A program made the translations under genes and the position numbers. A stretch of DNA of 64,000 bases from positions 1,550,001-1,614,000 of the forward strand of contig OZ017746.1 of the NCBI GenBank assembly GCA_963969365.1. The letters run 5' to 3'. The stretch is from Asterochloris sp. CNOR1. Lineage: Eukaryota > Chlorophyta > Trebouxiophyceae > Trebouxiales > Trebouxiaceae. Position 1 is the first letter of the stretch. Each line of letters starts with the position of its first letter. The notes under the pieces were generated by a model. That model was not told the origin of the DNA. It ran no database searches and saw only the letters and a program-made list of their open reading frames with translations. Of this stretch, positions 16,540 through 28,200 are shown piece after piece.

Positions 16540-17895
16540 ACGCCAGTTCTGGTGTACATTTAGACAATATCAGCACTGATGGCTTACAGCATTTGACAAA
16601 GCACGCATAACGTTTCCAGGCATGAGCTGTTGATTTCCCTTATCAAGCTCTGGGTCTCTGAGAGTGCACCTCCCAGCGCTTCATTGAGACCAAAGCAGCA
16701 GATGATAAGCACACTAAGTATGCATTTGCAAGCCCCTCGGCTCTGGGCCCAACTTGGGATCTGAGAGCTCTGCCTTCAGCCCTCACCGTCCTCTCAGGCC
16801 ACTTCTATGGCAGGATTGGCATAGAACCCCTGGCCTGAACTTCAGCTGGTTTGCTGACACAGCGGGCTAAAAGCATCTTATGACTATGGACAGTGGGTGC
16901 ATCTCAGAGGTGCTATGCACTTGCATGTCATTGAGGTGCACCTGGCACAATCCTGCTTCAGGCTGGCTGCCAGCTCCGTGGCCACGCTCCAGAGTTGGGC
17001 ATACAGCAGACCCATACGTTGCTGAGCAGCTGATTGATGGCTCAGCCTTGCAGCAAAATTTACTCCCAAGTTCTCTGCAGGTCACCACTGGGTGGCCTGG
17101 TGGATGGTCTGAAGCTGTCACAGCAGGGCAAGCAGCGTGTCATGGCCACGCTGGGTGACATGAGCTGTTCAGAGTATGCAGTCACCGATGATGTGGCAGA
17201 TCTTCCCTGCCGGAAGATGCAGGCGTCTTCTTATGCCTTACGATGTGGGAGGAGATGGTCGGTGGTGGGGAACAAGATGCTCCTGCTGGGGTCCGGCAAC
17301 CTTCTCCCACAGTTGCGCCTCTCATCAGGGCATGCAACAGGGCCAGGAGTTGCACCAGCACCTCTGTCATTTCTTGGCAAGCTGCCCGTGAAGCTGTCAA
17401 GTGCTGACACGTTGGCGTTGCTGTTCAGGCAATGCTGTGACCTGCAGATGTTGAGAAATCACATCCAACGTGGATCAGTATAGCGCCATAAACGGTGGGC
17501 TGCTGCCACAGCAGCATGACTTTTGGGCTGCTTCATTGAGGGGGCAGAGGAGGAGGCATTCCATGTTATACTGGGCAGAGTGGCAGGGGCAACTACTGGA
17601 TCACGTAGCCCTCTGTAAGGCAGCAGGGGGCCCAATGGACCTTTGGGACTTCCTACATCATTAAGCTTCCGATGCCAGAGGACGGCGTCAGCAGTTGTCA
17701 GCTGATCTCACATGACCTAAGTCAACAAACATTGCTGCATGGCAACTTGAAGCATTCACGGCACAGATGCACATTGCTCACACATTCCATCCGCCTTGTA
17801 CTTTACATCTGAGCCCGATCAGATCGGTCAGGCGTACACATGCAGCTGTCCATCCCTCCCGGACCCACCTAAGACAGCACAGGTTCTGCAGTGCC
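16540..17895. other. Gene-free stretch of about 1.36 kb
   Basis: I find no open frame with family similarity or consistent splice sites here. It should contain the LCB2 3' UTR and the promoter and 5' UTR of the Ldh_2 gene. Short open frames near 16880-17160 and 17034-17483 look like chance. Confidence 0.5.
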
Positions 17896-20800
17896 ATGCA
17901 GCCTGCTGCAGCTGCTCCTGCAGGCAGCAGGATGGTGGATGTCGAAGTGCAGGACCTGAGAACCACATGTGACAGCGCTTTGAGGAGCATGGGCTACGAT
18001 GCAACAGAGGCGGCAGTCATCACTGATGTGAGCAGCAGTGGTGGCAGGGACTGGTGCTTGCAATGGTGGCAGGCCCCTGCCCTGCGCTCTTGCTGATCTG
18101 CAGCTGCCTGGGCTGCGTTGCAACAGAGCTGCAGATGTCACTGATGTGGGCAGCAGTGGCGGCTGGGACCTGCGCTTGTTCATCTGGGCACCCCTCACTG
18201 TCTGAGAGGCAGCATTGGAATCTGCAGGTCCTGCTGTATGCACAGCTGCGAGATAACACCAATAACATGGTCAAAGTGGTCACAAATGACCTGAAGCGCG
18301 CACCAGATGCCAGGGCACCTCATGTGGAGCGGGAGACCAAGGTCTCAGCTCTGATCAATGGAGGTCGAACAGCAGGCATTGTGGTCATGAGCCAGGCCAT
18401 GACAGTCCTGTTGGAAAAAAGCCGACAGAATGGAGTGGGCATTGTGGGCACCAACCACACATGCACTGGGAGTGGCGCCATTGGGTGGGTTGGGGGGATG
18501 TGATGAGCTGACGATGATTCACAGCTGGTGCTTGCCTGCATCATCTCACCCCTGTCTGCTTGGCTGCTCAGCCGCAGGCTGGCAGGAAGCCAACTGACGA
18601 TTCCTGAGTGCTGCATTGACCTGCATGTGCTGCTTAAATGCCACAGTCAACGCGAAGGCGTGACAGAGCAACCCTCCAGGTGCTGCACAGACCTCCCTGT
18701 GCTGCTGAATGTCTGCAGCAGATTCAGAAGCCCCTGCAAACTTGGATGCCAGGCCTGTCAGTGCTGTGAAAGCTCAATGTTGGAGCTCATTGGCAGGCCC
18801 AGGCTGCTGTGCAGACGGCTGCGTGCAGTTTAAAAGCCAGCAACGGGGTGGCCGTTGAGCTGCGATAGCTGCGCACAGGCCTGACCCTTGGTCATGCCCC
18901 CTCTGCAGGTACTGGGCTCGCCAGCTGGCCAGCGAGGGCTTCATTGGCATTGTGCTGTCGCAGTGCCCAGAATACGTCGCTCCGCATGGCTCCTCTGAGG
19001 CTGTCTTCGGCACCAACCCCATCGCTGTGGGAGTGCCGACGGCACGGGGCCCCCTGGTGATGGACATGTCCACTGCAGCCAGCTCCTGGTTCGGGCTGGT
19101 AGAGGCAAAGCTGGCAGGTGCACACTCTGATGGTGGTGCATGGGTGGCCCGCCATACTGCAGAGACGCAGTGCGTGTGTCAACCCATCTCCTGCTTCAGC
19201 AGAAGGGCACAGCCTGCCATGCTGCCTCTGCTGTGGCACTCCTTGTGATGTATCCTGGTGTGGGCTGGTGGAGGCACAGCTGGCAGGTGCAGATGCTGAT
19301 AGCTGTGCACACTTCACTGCCCATACTCTATTCGTAGTGGCATGTGTCAATACGTCTTCTGGCTTGAGCTGGCAGAAGGGTGTGGCGTGCCGCGCTACAG
19401 GCGCTGTGGCGTTATGTTAGAAAATTTCATGGTGTGGGCTGGTGGAGGCGCAGCTGGCAGGTGCTGATGGCTGTACACTGGTGATTAACCACCATGCTGC
19501 AGCGCAGGGGCCTGTACTGATATGCCTGCTGCCTTGGGCTGGTGGAGAGTGAGGCCAGCCAAGCTGCTCGTGCTGTGGCATGTATTAAGATGCACATTCC
19601 AACTCAGCAGGGTGATGATGATAAGTTCAGAAACGCTATACATGTGTGAATGTGCAGGGCAGCAGGTGGCAGATGACATTGGGTTTGATGGTGCTGGGCA
19701 GGCCAGCACAGACCCAGCCGCCATTCTGCAGGGAGGCGCCATCCGCCCATTTGACAGGTGCCTGCGGTGCTGCCGTGCTGCCGTGGTCAGCGACATTATG
19801 GTTGCACCAAAAAAGGACTTGAGCCCGCACAGTACATTGTTGTGGGCTCAGACAGTCAGCCGCACGCTGGCACGCAAGCAGGCAGATTGTGACACACTAA
19901 CAGGCAAGCTAAGGCGCTGTGCAGATGAGCAGGCAGCTCTTCTGCAGGTCTTGCAAGGGCAGCTCTGTGAGCCACCTGCAGACCCACAGCAGATGACCCC
20001 GCCGCAATGCAATTTAGTGGGTGCTCTTGCAGGTCTCACAAGGGTAGCCACCTGGCGCTGATTGTGGAGCTGCTGGCGGGGCCCCTGGTCGCGGCAGCCT
20101 GGTCAGACAAGATAGCTCAGGCCAACTGGGGCAACCTACTGATTGCCATCGACCCAGGCGAGGCAGTGTAGCCGCGCGCCGGCAAAGTGTGTTGCTGTTC
20201 ACTAGCTAACAACAATGTTGCAACAATGAATATTGAGACACCGGTGGTCCTTGGCTCATCATCTCAGGTGTCCACATTTGGCTGAGGCTGCTTAGTACTG
20301 CTTGTTTTGCAGCATGTGCTGTGATGTGCTGCAGAGGGTGTGTGTTGCGGGGGCACAATGCTGTGGTGCGGTGCAGTGCTGTTCCCCTGACAGCCTCAAT
20401 GTACTGTTTTTATGTGCTGCTGTGTATTCCGCCACAGTCTGCTGTTGTTCTGGCAGGGATGATGGGCAAGCGGCAGGACCTTGCCCAAGCCTTCACAGGC
20501 GTGCTTCAGCGGGTAAAGGCAGCTCGCAGGGAGCCTGGGGTTAATGAGATCCTGCTCCCTGGGGAGCGCGGGGACCGCCTGGCAGGTGGGGCTGCAGGGC
20601 ACTTATGATTCCCCCTAGCTGTGCTGTACTCTTGGGGCAGCACTGGCTTGCAAGGCTGCAGTCAAGCTGGTGTTGGGCATGCATCTGTGCTTCTGCACCA
20701 GACTTGCATGAGACAACCTGCTCTGCAGCAATCAAGGTGTGAGGAGGTCACAGGCTGTCATGCAATGCAGCTGCTTTACCAGAAGTGCTCCCCAGCTTTG

Positions 20801-21194
20801 TTCCAGCCGCCTGATGTGTCTGGATGCTGCTGGCAGCCTGCTGCAGGGCTGACAGGCTCGCACCTGCTTGCAGCTGAGCGCCAGCAGGCCGGAAGGCTGC
20901 CGGTTCCAGCCGATATGCTGACCAACCTGCGGCAGATGGCCGGGACGCTGACCTCTGCCAGCCTGGCGCCCACTTCCCGGCTGCCTCATGCCCCCATCAC
21001 CAGCATAGTGGACCCAGAGGTTGCCGGGAGGCCAGACTCCTTGGCAGAGCTGAGCAGCTCTACTGTTGCCAATGGTGCATGTGTGGCACAGGCAGGCGGC
21101 AACCGAGAGTCTGCAGAGAATACACCAGACCTCCAAACACAGAGAGGTCAGCCTGACTCTGCGATGTCAGACTCTGCCACTGTGCAGCAAGGCG
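17896..21194 (+). CDS. Ldh_2-family (malate / L-sulfolactate type) NAD(P)-dependent dehydrogenase
   Basis: Ldh_2 enzymes oxidise 2-hydroxyacids such as malate, ureidoglycolate or sulfolactate; substrate cannot be read here. Exons 17896-18027, 18228-18484, 18909-19117, 19658-19757, 20033-20157, 20457-20585 and 20874-21194 join in phase. The conserved core includes LLYAQLRDNTNNMVK, GIVGTNHTCTGSGAIGYWA with the family His, VFGTNPIAVGVPT, MDMSTAASSW, the SHKGSHLALIVELLAGPL glycine-rich block, and GMMGKRQDLAQAF near the end. The family's C-terminal helix is in AGRLPVPADMLTNLRQMAG. After it the frame stays open for about 95 polar residues and can splice in frame into cystathionine beta-lyase, because the donor at 21195 (G|GTATGC) matches the phase of the acceptor at 21424. 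Start is uncertain: 17896 or the in-frame ATG at 17932. One intron uses a GC donor. Confidence 0.85.
18110..18178 (+). repeat. Decayed copy of Ldh_2 exon 1 end with its donor
   Basis: The real exon 1 end (17991-18060 with flank) and the copy at 18110-18178 share GCAACAGAG, CACTGATGTG and GCAGCAGTGG in the same order, 119 bp apart. The copy lies in intron 1. Confidence 0.85.
19085..19600 (+). repeat. Tandem array, about 170-bp unit, derived from Ldh_2 exon 3 end and intron
   Basis: The exon 3 end GGGCTGGTAGAGGCAAAGC and its donor at 19118 recur as GGGCTGGTGGAGGCACAGC (donor-like at 19287) and GGGCTGGTGGAGGCGCAGC (donor-like at 19461). A partial copy GGGCTGGTGGAGAGTGAGG lies near 19535. Spacings are 169 and 174 bp. 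Parts of the unit interiors also match (GTGTCAA; GCAGAAGGG). Confidence 0.85.
20158..20456 (+). other. GC-AG intron in the Ldh_2 gene
   Basis: Donor is CCCAG|GCGAGG and acceptor is CTGGCAG|GG. The join IAIDPG-MMGKRQDL restores the family sequence in phase 1. Reading through gives a stop 6 codons later. Confidence 0.75.
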
Positions 21195-21284
21195 GTATGC
21201 AGGTGGCAGAGCTGTGCTGTGCAGTTTTCAGAGTCAGGCAGGAACACACCTGGGCACACACAACAGCCTTCTGGCGAGCCCTGC

Positions 21285-24200
21285 ATGGCTGCCTCTGGCA
21301 CCATTCACAGCACACAAAGATGGCGCTGCCCTGCTGTCCAGCCGGCAGCCTTTGCTTGCTGCTGCCCTGCAGGCCGCCCTGCAGCGCTGACGCAGCCCAC
21401 ACCTGCTTGCTGCTGCCTTGCAGGCCGCCCTGCTGCCGTGAAGGCAGAGCAGACTGCAGCAGTGGCGGAGGAGCAGGATCACCTGCGCGAGGCAGAGCAG
21501 CTGCACCTGCAGCACCAGCAGCGCCTGCCGCAGCATCGCAGCCTGGCCACCAAGCTGCTGCACCCGCCCATCGTGACAGCAGATCCCTATGCTGCGGTGG
21601 CGCCCCCGCTGTACCAGACAGTACGTTGTGTCTGTGCTCTGGACCTCCTGCGCTGCCTGCAGGCCCCTCGTGAGCTGCTCAGGGGCACTGCCTGCATATC
21701 GTAACTGTGAGCTGAGCTGTGCAACCAGAGCCCGTGCTGATGATGCAGAGGTGCCTGGGAGGTGCTGAGGCCTTCCTGCCTGCATGCCACAACTTCCAGC
21801 GCTCTTGCAGCTGCTGATTGCTTGGCTGACTGCCGCGTTCCAAGCCATGTCTGTGCATGGCTCATGAGTTTGGATCAGCAGTGTGAACAGCCAGCGGTGA
21901 TGCAGGCCACCTTCACCCAGCCCTCAGCGACGACCAACGGGCCATATGACTACACCCGCAGCGGGAACCCGACGCGGGCGCAGCTGGAGGCACAGATGGC
22001 CGACCTTGAGGTCTGACATTGGTTCACAGCTGGGACACTTTTGCAGGTTCTGGAAAGCATACATTGCTTGGCAATTGGCAAGTGGGGTAAGCAGCACAGG
22101 CAAGCTGGAGTGCCGTGCCCCGGCAGGGCTCGAGCCTGATGGGGCATGTTGTGTCTGGAGGGGTGGCATGCTTCTGCTCGAGGTCCCTGATTGCCCTGCG
22201 CCTAGTCAGGTCTTGAACACTGCTTGCACAATGTGCAGAGGGCTTCGTATTGCAGGCTTCTAGATGCTAGACGCTCTCTGCCTGACCTATGCAAGGCACT
22301 GCCTGTAGCTTAGCCTTAGTCAGCGGTAGGGCCACCCTCGCTGCCCTGTGCCTATTTAAGGCTGATTCAATGGGTGTTGGCCCAGAAAGCAAGGTGTGGC
22401 AGGCCCATCTAGCCCCTCCTCTGCCCCGCCCATGCAGGGTGCCGACCGCAGCTTCGCCTTTGCCAGTGGCATGGCCGCCCTGGCTGCTGCCCTGCGCCTG
22501 GTCAAGGCTGGCGAGCATGTGGTGGCTGGGGACGACATCTATGGCGGCACCTCGCGTCTGCTGGCCCAGGTGGCCCCGGGCCTGGGCATCTCCGTCAGCA
22601 ATGTAGACACCACCGACATCCCGTGAGTGGCTGCCCTGATTACTTGTCAGCCTGGGTGGCCCCTGAGCTGGACAACTCTGATGAGGCTGGGGATGGCAGA
22701 CAACTGGCCCACCAGCAGAGGTGTACATGCTGAAGCGCAGTGCTGGAATGCAGGCAGTGAATGCTCAATGCTGCCCAACGTCATGTCAATTGGTGCTGTG
22801 CAGGGCTGTGCAGGCTGCCATACAGCCTGGGTGCACCACTTTGGTCATGCTGGAATCTCCGACCAATCCCCGCATGCAGATCTGTGACCTCAAAGCGCTC
22901 ATAGACATTGCCCATGAAGTGAGCTGGCTGCACAAATTCAGGCGGCGCAGATGTTTTACCTGCCGATGCTGCCTGCTGCCCTGTGTGCACTGCAGCCTTG
23001 GCTTTGACTGGCCCTGCTTTGGATGAGCCTGCCAGGCCTGCCTCATATGCAACTGTTGCTGAGCCCCTCTTCAAGTACCTCTGCCTCACCTTATGAGCAG
23101 CCCCTCCTTTGTAGCTCGTGTGGTTGTCCATCTGTACCTGTACACATTTGCAAGCTTTGGTCTTGGCTCAGTACAGTTAGCAGGGCTCCAGAGGTAGCCT
23201 GAAGGCACCTGGCTGCACTGTGCAGGCGGGTGCACTTGTGCTGGTGGACAACAGCATCATGGCTCCAATATTCCAGCAGCCACTTGAGCTGGGGGCGGAC
23301 ATCTGCATGACGTCTGCCACCAAGTTTATTGGCGGGCACTCTGACGTGACAGGCGGCTTCCTGTCTGTCAAAGGGGCTGACCTAGCCAAAAGAATCTACT
23401 TTGTACAAGTGAGCAGCTGCAGTGCCATGCCAAATGACTGAGTCTGCTGTCTGTGCACTATAAGTGCACTCTGCCTGTTAGCCTACTGGCCTCAGGGCCA
23501 TGCCCAAACAACATCCAGGATCCATGATTTGGGCACTAGATGCATGTGGCAAATCACCACTTCTGCTGGCGATTGGCTACTGGCAGACGCCGACTGTCTG
23601 CCTGAACAATGAACATGCAGGTCTGGGGTGGGCTGGCCTGCTGCTCAGGCCACAGCTGGGCCTGAATGTGCAGAATGCTGAGTGCAGCGTTCTGGTCCTC
23701 CAGGGCTGCTTTGCCTGGTGTGCTTCTCAAACGCGGCAGGCAGGCTGGTCACCCAGGAATCCGTGGAGTGCTCATGTGGTCTGGCACAACTTTCAGCTGA
23801 GCTCTGCATGTACTGCAGAATGCAGAGGGAGCCATCCTGGGCCCCCAGGACTGCTGGCTGTGCCTGCGTGGCCTGAAGACCATGTCTCTCCGCATGGAGC
23901 GCCAGGCGCAGAGTGCCGCCGTCATTGCATCCGCACTGGCCCAGCACCCCCTCATAAAGCAGGTCAACTACCCTGGCCTGCCTGGCAGCAGGGGCTACGA
24001 AATCAATGCCCGGCAGGCCACCAGCGGCGGGTCCCTCCTAAGTTTCACAACTGGCAAGTGAGTGGCCCACATGTACTCTGTCGTCATGCAAACCTGCAAG
24101 CATTGTGCAGTTCTGCCGGGGCACACAGCGCTGCCCTGCCTCAGACCCTAGCCTGGGCATGTGAGGCAGGGGGGCCCTGATGCTGCGGCAGCCCTTGGCC

Positions 24201-25067
24201 TGGCAAGTGAGGGACTAAGGCCTTGTCTGCATAGTCCGCACTGGCCAGGCGTCAACAATGGCAGGCGCCTTTCCAGGTGCGCTATGCTGTCCCAGAACTC
24301 AGTGGCAGGTGAGGCTGTGAGGCATCTGCATACCCAGAAGGGCTGCCCAACGAGGCTCCTGTGCGATGCGGTCCTTGCGGCCTGCCTGGCTTGCTGAGAC
24401 AGGCGCCAAGAGGCAGTTATGCCACTGCCGCAGTCTCACGAGGTCTTGGCGCCTGCCCTGCAGTGTGGTGGCCAGCCAAGTCATTGCCGAGGAGGCTGCG
24501 CTCTTCAAGATCACAGTCAGCTTCGGCAGCGTGACTTCCCTCATCAGCCTGCCCTGCTATATGAGCCATGCCTCCATCCCGGCGGAGGTTAGGGCAGCTC
24601 GAGGCCTGCCAGATGACCTGGTTCGCATCTCGGTTGGCATCGAGGATGTGCACGACCTGCTAGCGGGTAAGCCTTCTGACATGTGTGGCAGGGTACTTCT
24701 CTGTAATGGCTGCCTGCTTGAGCCCAAGCCATCCTGATTGCAGTATGTCTCTGTTGGGTACTGGCCAAGCCCCTTCCTGCTGTGTTGCGGGGTGAAGACA
24801 GTCTCAGCAACAGCTTTGCCAAGCACCTCCACTCAGAAGCAGTGTTGCTGCCATCGTGTTGGCCCTGTGCGTGTGCTTTTTGAGCTGACAGTGCTTGCCA
24901 CACTTGCAGACCTTCATCAGGCACTAGAAAAGGCTGCCTTGGCAATAGGCCAGGACCCAGTCGCCCTGCAGCATGATCAGAGAGCAGCCAGCAAACCCTG
25001 CCCATCTCTGCCCAGCATCCATGATGCACAGAACTCTGGTGTGAGCCTGGGGGATCTCCTGATGTAG
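21285..25067 (+). CDS. CBL: Cystathionine beta-lyase, plastid type
   Basis: CBL is a PLP enzyme that cleaves cystathionine to homocysteine, pyruvate and ammonia in methionine synthesis, in plastids of plants. Exons from 21424: 21424-21620, 21906-22010, 22438-22622, 22804-22918, 23226-23408, 23819-24057, 24464-24666 and 24910-25067, all in phase. Motifs in order: PPLYQTATFTQPS, YDYTRSGNPTRAQLE, FASGMAALAAALRLV, LESPTNPRMQICDL, LVLVDNSIMAPIF, the PLP lysine in MTSATKFIGGHSDVTGG, CWLCLRGLKTMSLRMERQ, and the C-terminal CYMSHASIPAEVRAARGL and RISVGIEDVHDLL. These match plant CBL better than cystathionine gamma-synthase. An ATG at 21285 is in frame and would give a Ser/Ala/Cys-rich leader that could be a transit peptide (MAASGTIHSTQRW). 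The alternative is an in-frame fusion from the upstream Ldh_2 gene. A 50-bp period repeat of the acceptor lies at 21357-21437. Confidence 0.92.
21357..21437 (+). repeat. Duplicated acceptor ahead of the CBL exon
   Basis: TTGCTGCTGCCCTGCAGG at 21357 recurs as TTGCTGCTGCCTTGCAGG at 21407, each followed by CCGCCCTGC. Both acceptors keep the same frame, so either could be used. Confidence 0.8.
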
Positions 25068-25237
25068 ATCATGTCAACATCACATGTGGTTCCTGCCATG
25101 TCATGAGACCTGCATGGTGTCTCGTGAACTGTTCATGATTCCATTTGGTCATCCAAGAAGAAGAATGGTTCTGGAGGCTTTTAGGCATTTGCACGCGTTG
25201 GCACATGCGCTAGATAAATCGTATCAGGGACGACGCC

Positions 25238-28200
25238 ATGGGCCTGCAGGGCACTGCTCTTGCTGGGTTATGCGCGATTCTTGCCCTGAGCAGTCAGATC
25301 TCAGCTGCAACCCCATGGAGATCTGCAATGCCCTCAGCTGGATTCAGCTTGCCCACTGCAGCACAGCAGAACGGCAGCACATGGTCACCAGGTCAAGTGA
25401 CAGCGGCTGGTCAGGCCAGCATCACAAGCAAAGTCTACCTCTGGAGCGGCCAACTGTATGAGGCGCTGCCCAGCCTCGTGGTGGAGCACAGACTCCATAA
25501 GAGCCTCTGGCCCCTCGGAACAAGAGATTTCTTGGGCTTTGGCATAGCTACACTAGGCCTCTTCATAGCTGCTGGCGGAGGGATAGGTGGAGGCGCCATT
25601 TTGGTCCCCGTCTACCTCATTGTGCTTGGTGAGCACTGGCAGCTCAGGAGGACTTGCGAGGTCTCCACGGTGCATGCTAACAACATGGGCAGGCAGCTGA
25701 TGACGGTCCCAACGTCCTCTGCACCCAGCACTAACATCATGGACAGGCGGTGTCTGACGTCATCTCCCGGACCTCCACAGCTGATTGCTGGGGCTCTGCA
25801 CTGCATGCTCCAGCGCTGGCCAGCAATCCCATGTGGCACCCCACAACACCCACATGGCCCGCCGAAGCTACACAGGCCTGCTACCATGCCTGAGGGCAGA
25901 CCTGCCCCCAGTTTCAGCACCATCCCTTCATGCCCTGTTGGGGCCCTTGTACTCTCAATGGGTGGCGTCACAGGCATGCCTGCTGCCCTGCAGGGTTTAC
26001 TCCTAAGAATGCTGTGGCGCTGTCCAACATCACAATCATGGGTGGGGCGCTGGCTAACCTGATGTTCAACATCAGGCGGCGTCACGCCACAGCGGACAGG
26101 CCCCTCATTGACTGGGACCTGATTCTTGTCATGGAGCCTGCCACCATTCTGGGAGCTGTTTTTGGTGGCTTCCTCAACAAGGTGCCCAGTGTGCTTAGTA
26201 CATTGTAAAGCTGGCCTAAGCCTGCATCTGCTGGGGAGTCTTCAGCAGATGAAGCAGCAGTCATGGCAGCGTTCATTCTGCCCCTTGTGCAGAGCGTGCA
26301 GCACCAATGGAGACAGTGTGCACCTGCAGCGAGATGGCTTTGGTACCTGCCTAGGCATCACTCCGTGTCCCTGATAAGGGGGGCACAGCCACTGATGGCG
26401 ATCTCTGACCTCCCCAGCCCGCCTGAGATTGCTGTCAGGCTGGTGTACTCTGGCATCCTTGCGCTCTGCAGAGTCTGGTGGTGGCTGCTGCAGGTGGAGT
26501 GCATGTTCTCTGCAGCAGCTCTCCAAGCCCTTATGCGGTGGCTCTGCACCGCTGCACTGCTTTGTGCTGTGGCGACTGCAGCTGGTTTCCAGCTGGGCCA
26601 TCCATGGCAGTCATGGGGCCCCCATGTGCTGACTAGAAGCCCCCACTGGTTGCTGCAGTTGGCGCCCACGTGGGCCCTGACCATCTTGCTGGCAGGGCTA
26701 CTGACAGCCATCACCTGGAAGCTGATCATGCGGGGCCTCCACACCTGGAGCCAGGAGTCTGAGAGCATGCGTCAGCTGGCAGAGGCACGTGCTGCCCTCA
26801 CCCAGGACGAGCTGGAGCAGCCCCTGTTGGCCAGCCAGGGGGGGGCTACAGCTGAGCAGGGGAGCCAAGGTGTGGCTGCATTGCTCAGACCAGCAAGAGG
26901 AGGCCTTGCTTGGCAACCTCCATGGGCTGCCTGGTGGCTGCCGGGGCCAGTGTTTGACATGAGCATGTCATGCCCGCACCCATGACAAGCTGGAGTCGTC
27001 CCTGTTGGCCAGCCTGCAGGGGCCTCCAGACGGATGTGCACGGAATTGCAGTGATACAATTGCCGCCCTTGCTCAGGATGAGACCCTGTCAGCTGGGCTT
27101 GAGGGTGCACTATCTAAGCCCTGCTGTTTGATTTCATTGGCATAACTACAATATCTAGTCTGCAGAAAGTCTGGAATTCACTAGATCGAGGCAGGACTGG
27201 GATCATCGCACTGTCTCATAGAGGGCTTGTTGAGGTGTCTAGCTTTTGTGATGTCAGCTGGAATTCGCTTTTGTAGTATTGAAGCTGCAAATCAGCAGCC
27301 TCATCGGCACGATTGCATGCAGTACTGGGCTGCGCCCATGTCTGCTGCAGGTCAGGGGCAAGCAAAACGGCTGCAGGCAGCAGGGGCAGCAGCCAGCTCG
27401 CCCCGTGCGCTGGGCACCAGAGACGTAGCGGCGCCCTACCACCGCTCATACTCCGCAGCAGTCATGGACGAGTCTTTCTGGATCAGGGAAAGGTGACTGA
27501 CACGTGATGTGACACAGCATGGCTGATCTTATGCAGCTTGCGGAAAGCTCCAGGGGGGGCACCTTGCCTGAATAGTTGCTTGAGCAGCAGCATCACCCCA
27601 CTGCATGAGAGAAGCTCAAGATGCAGTGTGCTTCTCTTTGAAGTGCCTGTCAAGTCCGAGGGGTCCCTTCATCTACCTTGTAGGGCAGTATCAGCTGCTG
27701 TGCACAGTCCATTCTGACGGCCTTGGTGGACAATGCACCCTCACAGACTCACCCCTGCAGCCCCAGCTGCTGCTTGCAACTCCATCATGCTGCTCCTGCA
27801 GGCAGGCAGACTCACCCCCAGGCAGCCCCAGCGCAGCCGGGGAGGAAGCCTCTCTCAGCCGCTTCCACCGCACTTTGGGCACGACTCCCACGCCCACCTA
27901 CGCCCAGGTCCTCATGTCAGGCGCCTCCCTGCCGCCAGGAACTCGACGCGGAGTCCTGTTTAGTCCCTGCGCGGGGTCCCTGTCGGGGCAGGGCAGCGAA
28001 GCCCCTGCACCAGGTGGGAGGGGCAGCCGCCTATGGCAGCCTCCCCGCCCCCCACTGTCGGAGCAGGCGCTGCTGCAGCAGCAGGAGCAGCAGCACAGCG
28101 CCGACCAGGCGCTCAGGGGGGTTTCGCCTGGCAGCCTGCAGCACAGCGTGGCCGCAGCCTTGGCGGCAGCCGAGGCGGCCGGTGGCATGCCGCCAGAGTC

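Noticed and set aside
16867-17483. Short open frames between LCB2 and Ldh_2 as a small gene
   Set aside because: No family similarity, no consistent splice sites, and composition is not clearly coding.
19085-19600. CRISPR-like array
   Set aside because: The units are long, diverged, derived from an exon edge, and lie in a eukaryotic intron. There are no short identical repeats with unique spacers.
21066-21704. Plus-strand frame starting near 21072 as the CBL start
   Set aside because: The segment before 21285 overlaps the Ldh_2 C-terminal frame and shows no targeting-peptide character; 21285 or a fusion fits better.
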